Shown: positions 52,781 to 56,136 of the stretch, piece by piece
Layout of the letters: each line of letters starts with the position of its first letter
Position numbering within the stretch: position 1 is the first letter of the stretch
DNA from: CALRGE01 sp964360635
Lineage (GTDB): Bacteria > Patescibacteriota > Gracilibacteria > UBA1369 > 2-02-FULL-48-14
NCBI GenBank assembly: GCA_964360635.1
Contig: CAYHXO010000012.1
Span: forward strand, 1-56,136
Direction of reading: 5' to 3'
DNA: 56,136 bases
Position numbers and translations under genes: made by a program
Notes under the pieces: model-generated
Databases searched by the model: none
Told to the model about the DNA's origin: nothing
What the model saw: the letters and a program-made list of their open reading frames with translations, nothing else

Positions 52781-53761
52781 ATGCTAGGTATGGAAAAAGA
52801 TCAGAAAATTATTGTCTATCAGGCAAAAAATGGCTCAATCGAGTTGAAGTCTGACATAAGTAAAAATACTATATGGGCTACTCAGGCTCAAATGGGCGAA
52901 TTATTTGCTGTAAATTCTCAAGCTATTACAAAGCATATTAAGAATATTTATAGAGAAAAAGAGTTGTCTTTAAAATCAACTTGTTCCACTTTGGAACAAG
53001 TTCAAATGGAAGGATCTAGAAAAATAAACCGAAGAATTAATATCTACAATCTTGATGTAATGATTTCTGTAGGATATAGAATTAGCTCAAAAACGGGTAC
53101 AAAATTCCGCCAATGGGCAACAAAAACTCTTCGCTCACATATAGTTGATGGATATACAATCAACAAAAAACGAGTGGCTAAAAATTATGAAGCCTTTCTC
53201 AAAGCTGTTGACCAGGTGAGATCGCTATTACCTTCCGGTGGAGTTGTGGATGCGGAGAATGCTATGGAGCTAGTGAAAATGTTTGCGAGCACGTGGCTTT
53301 CTCTAGATGCTTACGATAAATCAAGCCTTCCAAAGGGTGGCGTAACAAAACGACAGGTTGAATTTACCGCTGAAGAGTTAAAAACTGCACTGCAGAAATT
53401 AAAGATGGACCTCATTGCAAACAATCAAGCAACAGATCTTTTTGGTAGTGAGCGTGGAGGTCAAAGTGTAGCGGGAATTGTTGGCAATATTTTCCAAACT
53501 TTTGGAGGAGATGATGTGTACCCAAGCATTGAAGAAAAAGCAGCTCATCTCTTGTATTTTATGGTAAAAAATCACCCGTATGCTGATGGCAACAAACGCT
53601 CTGGTGCTTTTGCATTTGTGTGGTTTCTAAAGCAGGCTGGCATATTAAATCCTGCAAGAATGACAGCAGAAGCATTAACGGCACTTACTTTATTTGTGGC
53701 TGAGAGTAACCCGAAGGATAAAGAAAAAATGACAGGGCTTATTTTGTTATTGCTGAATTAG
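52781..53761 (+). CDS. RhuM-type Fic/Doc protein
   Basis: About 326 residues from the ATG at 52781 (an ATG at 52790 also fits). The N-terminal RhuM domain includes TIWATQAQMGELFAVN, TCSTLEQVQ and FRQWATKTLRSHI (about residues 112-124). The C-terminal Fic domain carries HPYADGNKRSGAF (about 270-282), closer to Doc (HxFxDANKR) than to AMP-transferring Fic (HPFxxGNGR). It may phosphorylate or AMPylate a target. Its stop codon overlaps the first base of repeat D. Confidence 0.85.
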   Translation: MLGMEKDQKIIVYQAKNGSIELKSDISKNTIWATQAQMGELFAVNSQAITKHIKNIYREKELSLKSTCSTLEQVQMEGSRKINRRINIYNLDVMISVGYRISSKTGTKFRQWATKTLRSHIVDGYTINKKRVAKNYEAFLKAVDQVRSLLPSGGVVDAENAMELVKMFASTWLSLDAYDKSSLPKGGVTKRQVEFTAEELKTALQKLKMDLIANNQATDLFGSERGGQSVAGIVGNIFQTFGGDDVYPSIEEKAAHLLYFMVKNHPYADGNKRSGAFAFVWFLKQAGILNPARMTAEALTALTLFVAESNPKDKEKMTGLILLLLN

Positions 53762-53790
53762 TTCCAACATCCTCCACCACGGAGCTCCAA
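53760..53790 (+). repeat. Cassette-boundary repeat D
   Basis: AGTTCCAACATC, hairpin CTCC-ACCAC-GGAG, then CTCCAA. It lacks the first ~5 bases of the other copies, where the Fic stop codon is. Confidence 0.8.
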
Positions 53791-53800
53791 GAAAACTAAG

Positions 53801-53825
53801 ATACCTCGTTGGAGGTATTTTTGCT
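53801..53825 (+). terminator. Intrinsic terminator after the Fic gene
   Basis: ATACCTC-GTTG-GAGGTAT followed by TTTTGCTTT. Confidence 0.85.
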
Positions 53826-53855
53826 TTATCTAGCTATGAACAACATTGGCTACTG

Positions 53856-54410
53856 CTAAATCTTAGCAACAGGTTCCCAGTGGAACATAGCGCGTGTTAC
53901 CGTGCCTATTCCTTCTGGGGCTTTATCTCGCGAGAAGTAACTATAGTCTACATGCTCGTTAGAAAGTCGGACTGCATTTGGATCGCCCAACACATGCAGC
54001 AGATAGCTGTGAATGATATACAGCCTAGATTTACCAATATGCACTGCCCTGCGAACTGCGATTTTCCGCGCTATTTCAGTTTGGAGGCCAGTTTCTTCGT
54101 AAGTTTCTCTTCTAACAGTTACTTCTAAAGGTTCTTTTTCTTTTTCATTTTCATCTTCGTTACACTTTTTCCCCACCAAATCACGTCTCCCACCTGGGAA
54201 ACACCAGGTATCCGGATATGATCTGTCATATGGAGATCTTTTAAGAAGCAACCTTTCAGTCGCTTCATTATGAATAACTCCTATTGCTGCTTCAACAAGG
54301 CCTGGCTTAACTCCACCTTCACGGAGAGTATTGAATATATCTCTAACTCGTCTCCAAGATGTTTCTGGGTGTTCAATTTCCTCTGAGTAGCCTTGCAAGG
54401 AACTTTCCAT
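53856..54410 (-). CDS. Nudix hydrolase with an insertion in the Nudix box
   Basis: 184 residues. The box is present as GGRRDLVGKK, an acidic insertion (NEDENEKEKE), and REtYEETGLQ (about residues 72-108), so the usual spacing between the first G and RE-x-x-EE is longer by about 10-15 residues. The preceding SYPDTWCFPGG is as in NUDT-type pyrophosphatases. It would hydrolyse a nucleoside diphosphate-linked substrate. It is last in the operon with ArgC-like and CoaB-like genes, 19 bases after the latter. Confidence 0.8.
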   Translation of the reverse strand: MESSLQGYSEEIEHPETSWRRVRDIFNTLREGGVKPGLVEAAIGVIHNEATERLLLKRSPYDRSYPDTWCFPGGRRDLVGKKCNEDENEKEKEPLEVTVRRETYEETGLQTEIARKIAVRRAVHIGKSRLYIIHSYLLHVLGDPNAVRLSNEHVDYSYFSRDKAPEGIGTVTRAMFHWEPVAKI

Positions 54411-54429
54411 GAGATTTTTTTAGAGGATA

Positions 54430-55173
54430 TTAATTATGAGCTTGCTCAACTCTTTTTTCTATTTCATCCAAAAGCATGTCCGGGAGATCTTTTCGTTTGG
54501 CCACTTCCATAACCCCTTGTTGAGGAGTTAGGATATAAGTTTCCTTTGGCGTGAAATGCTCATCAACTATATTCGCTACTGCTAAGTCCTGGCCATCGCG
54601 TTGCATCGAGGTGAAAGCTTTTCTAAGTAATTTTTCCCTATCCGCATCTTCTGTCAGAAGCTTAAATCCTACTAAGAAAATATCCCCACGAGTCTGTTTG
54701 ACTTCAGTAATAATTTTAGGGAGAGCGTGTAATCTCAAATCCAATCCATTCCCATCCGAGGAAATTTTTCCTTCAACTTTTTTAGGGCCATAATCTGAAG
54801 CAGCCATGGCGAGGATAGCAACATCCGTATCTGGCCGTCCAACAAGCTGAAGTAATCTGTCACGATAAGCAAAGAAGTCCTGGACAGGGTGTTTTTTCAA
54901 GGAACCTGGCAATGCACGAATTTCTTCTATCACGGATCGTATTCTTTCCAACTCTTCTTCAATATCATTTCCCACATTCACACGCAGATCCTTTTCAAAG
55001 GGCACTCTTGCATTTCCTGCGTGCACATAGTCGACATTGTGACCCCTTCGTAAAGCGGCTTCTGCAATGAATGCGCCTGTAGTACCTTTGGAACGGTTGG
55101 TAAGAATTCTAACATCGTCGATGAATACCGCAGTACCACCGCTCGAAACGGCAAGATTGAGTGATTGTTTCAT
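54430..55173 (-). CDS. CoaB-like phosphopantothenoylcysteine synthase-type protein
   Basis: About 247 residues from the ATG at 55173, which overlaps the preceding stop (ATGA). The longer frame upstream is not needed. The CoaB/DFP signature AVSSGGTAVFIDDVRILTNR and SKGTTGAFIAEAALRRGH (about residues 7-46) is present, as is AMAASDYGPKKVEGKI (about 122-137). CoaB joins CTP-activated phosphopantothenate to Cys. Without the CoaC half it may be a stand-alone CoaB or may act on another acid. It lies in the ArgC-CoaB-Nudix operon. Confidence 0.8.
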   Translation of the reverse strand: MKQSLNLAVSSGGTAVFIDDVRILTNRSKGTTGAFIAEAALRRGHNVDYVHAGNARVPFEKDLRVNVGNDIEEELERIRSVIEEIRALPGSLKKHPVQDFFAYRDRLLQLVGRPDTDVAILAMAASDYGPKKVEGKISSDGNGLDLRLHALPKIITEVKQTRGDIFLVGFKLLTEDADREKLLRKAFTSMQRDGQDLAVANIVDEHFTPKETYILTPQQGVMEVAKRKDLPDMLLDEIEKRVEQAHN

Positions 55174-56021
55174 AAAAGGGAAATGCCTAATGATTGTAAA
55201 GCTTGTCCTACTGAGCCTTTGCCCAAATTGTCGTAAGCGACATGGATCGTAAATTGTGGTCCCTGCTGGACCCAATGCACATGCACATTATCAGTATTCA
55301 CTACATCGTTCCATTTTGGTACCTCCTCACAGTCAACGACTCGTTCCCAAGGAGCAACCCGTTTCCCATACTCAATGTCCTCGGAAGCGTTTAAGCTTCC
55401 ATGAATAGCCATGGAGGTACCTCTGTAACGTCTAGCTAAATGAGGTACCATACGTATCTGAGCCTCTTCCGGTAGATTCAAATTGGCTTTGATTTCCGCG
55501 ATATGAGGATGATTCAAACCTGCGTTAGGAACACAAATATCTTGAGCAGGATTGTCATCGAAGTACGTGACCCATTTCTTTCCTCCCGTGGAAGCTCCAC
55601 CAATGGCTTCAATAAAAATAGGACCCTTGATCTCTCCTTTTATGGGAGATAAGGCCAATGAGGCTGCTGTCGCAAAACATCCAGGTCCGACAAATCGGTT
55701 AGTGCCAGGTTTAATGCCAGGATTCAATTCGGGCAACGCATATTCCCAACCTTCTTTACCTCTATGCATTCCAGAACAATCATAAATTGCAATATCTGCA
55801 CGAATACCTTCAATTTCCTTTACTATCTCCAAGGCATACATGCGTGGTACTGCAGAAATGACCGCAGTACAATTGCCTAGGATATCCTTCTTATTTCCGC
55901 TGCTGGCTGATCTCCAGTCAAGGTCGGGATACCCCTGCTCAAATGAGAGATGTTCTTGTAGTCGTCTCGCGAACTCCTGTCCTATTGGGCCTGTTGCTCC
56001 CAAAAGAAATACTTTTTCCAT
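55170..56021 (-). CDS. ArgC-like semialdehyde dehydrogenase
   Basis: 283 residues. N-terminal Rossmann VFLLGATGPIGQEF, catalytic Cys in GPGCFATAAS (about residues 115-124), GLNHPHIAEI (about 168-177), and PHLARRYRGTSMAI. The C-terminal YDNLGKGSVGQALQSL matches ArgC, where it reads DNL-x-KG-x-x-GQA. ArgC reduces N-acetyl-gamma-glutamyl phosphate with NADPH. No ArgB/J is nearby, so a different acyl-phosphate substrate (for example a carrier-bound or succinyl form) is possible. It heads a three-gene operon with a TTGACA promoter. Confidence 0.75.
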   Translation of the reverse strand: MEKVFLLGATGPIGQEFARRLQEHLSFEQGYPDLDWRSASSGNKKDILGNCTAVISAVPRMYALEIVKEIEGIRADIAIYDCSGMHRGKEGWEYALPELNPGIKPGTNRFVGPGCFATAASLALSPIKGEIKGPIFIEAIGGASTGGKKWVTYFDDNPAQDICVPNAGLNHPHIAEIKANLNLPEEAQIRMVPHLARRYRGTSMAIHGSLNASEDIEYGKRVAPWERVVDCEEVPKWNDVVNTDNVHVHWVQQGPQFTIHVAYDNLGKGSVGQALQSLGISLL

Positions 56022-56046
56022 TTCGTTTCTCTATTATCTTACAGGC

Positions 56047-56075
56047 ACTAAACCAGATTACTATACATTTGTCAA
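56047..56075 (-). promoter_or_regulatory. Promoter of the ArgC-like/CoaB-like/Nudix operon
   Basis: On the minus strand TTGACA (56070-56075), 17 bases, TTTAGT (56047-56052). The leader is about 20 bases. Confidence 0.55.
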
Positions 56076-56136
56076 GGGTTACGTAATGGTTCAATAGCTT
56101 GGAAACACTCAGGAGTAGGATAGGAGTGAATAATAA

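Noticed and set aside
47457..53790. Classical attC sites
   Set aside because: The copies lack the R/L box sequences (RYYYAAC...GTTRRRY), are only about 36 bp, and pair weakly outside the short stem. I call them integron-like only by arrangement.
47457..53790. tRNA 3'-end remnants
   Set aside because: They end in CTCCA and contain GTTCCAA, which hints at a T-arm, but the spacing does not give a 5-bp T-stem or an acceptor stem.
1..56136. Alternative genetic code (UGA as Gly)
   Set aside because: UGA occurs as a proper terminal stop in several genes (mgtE, 7681, recombinase), and long genes such as leuS have no internal UGA.
1..56136. CRISPR array or cas genes
   Set aside because: No regularly spaced repeats or Cas signatures are seen.

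Overview
The window reads as a chromosomal contig of a small-genome bacterium of the Candidate Phyla Radiation (Patescibacteria), most likely near Candidatus Peregrinibacteria. This is inferred from many short lineage-specific genes, an archaeal-type aspartyl-tRNA synthetase, an operon of divergent type IV pseudopilins, a fused amidase/SpoIID wall enzyme, and small proteins of the DUF5659 kind. UGA is an ordinary stop here (for example at the ends of mgtE and the recombinase), so this is not the Gracilibacteria/Absconditabacteria glycine code. The sequence is AT-rich. Many starts lack a clear Shine-Dalgarno sequence, and several good -35/-10 promoters lie only a few bases before the start codon.

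Bases 1-34500 are mainly core chromosome. They hold a P-loop protein, an aspartoacylase-like zinc hydrolase, tRNA-Gly(GCC), a nitroreductase, rpsO-pnp, mgtE, a solo cyclic-nucleotide-binding protein, two tandem paralogous secreted proteins, an HNH protein, leuS, a PLP enzyme/PP-loop pair, a HIT protein, aspS, four pseudopilins, and a large surface protein with a MopE-like motif, an Asp-Thr/Asp-Ser stalk and a Cys-containing sorting tail. These are followed by a CHASE2 adenylate cyclase, an APH-nucleotidyltransferase fusion, an amidase/SpoIID-tsaB-rsmI operon, trxA, an FAD oxidoreductase and rnhA.

Bases 34504-43619 are a 9.1-kb integrative element at the 3' end of tRNA-Gly(TCC). A 59-bp direct repeat with three mismatches bounds it. 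It carries a large serine recombinase, a primase/helicase-like ATPase, a possible ssDNA-binding protein, a minimal FtsK-like ATPase, an XRE repressor with a palindromic operator, two lipoproteins, a membrane protein and several tiny proteins. I see no capsid gene. The recombinase reading frame runs through the attachment repeat, so its C-terminus should change between the integrated and the circular form.

Bases 43620-56136 are an accessory island. A promoter-driven, highly structured candidate RNA follows attR, then HD-hydrolase and kinase-like genes and a RloA/RloB defence pair. Next comes a cassette-like array: four copies of a ~31-36 bp hairpin repeat, all in the same orientation (47457, 51428, 52630, 53760), separate gene blocks that point in either direction. 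The blocks hold SAHH-like, kinase-like and Cys-His-Asp enzymes, then a DUF3182 ATP-grasp protein, then a RhuM-Fic protein. This resembles an integron cassette array, but the repeats do not match the known attC consensus. The window ends with a three-gene operon of ArgC-like, CoaB-like and Nudix proteins.
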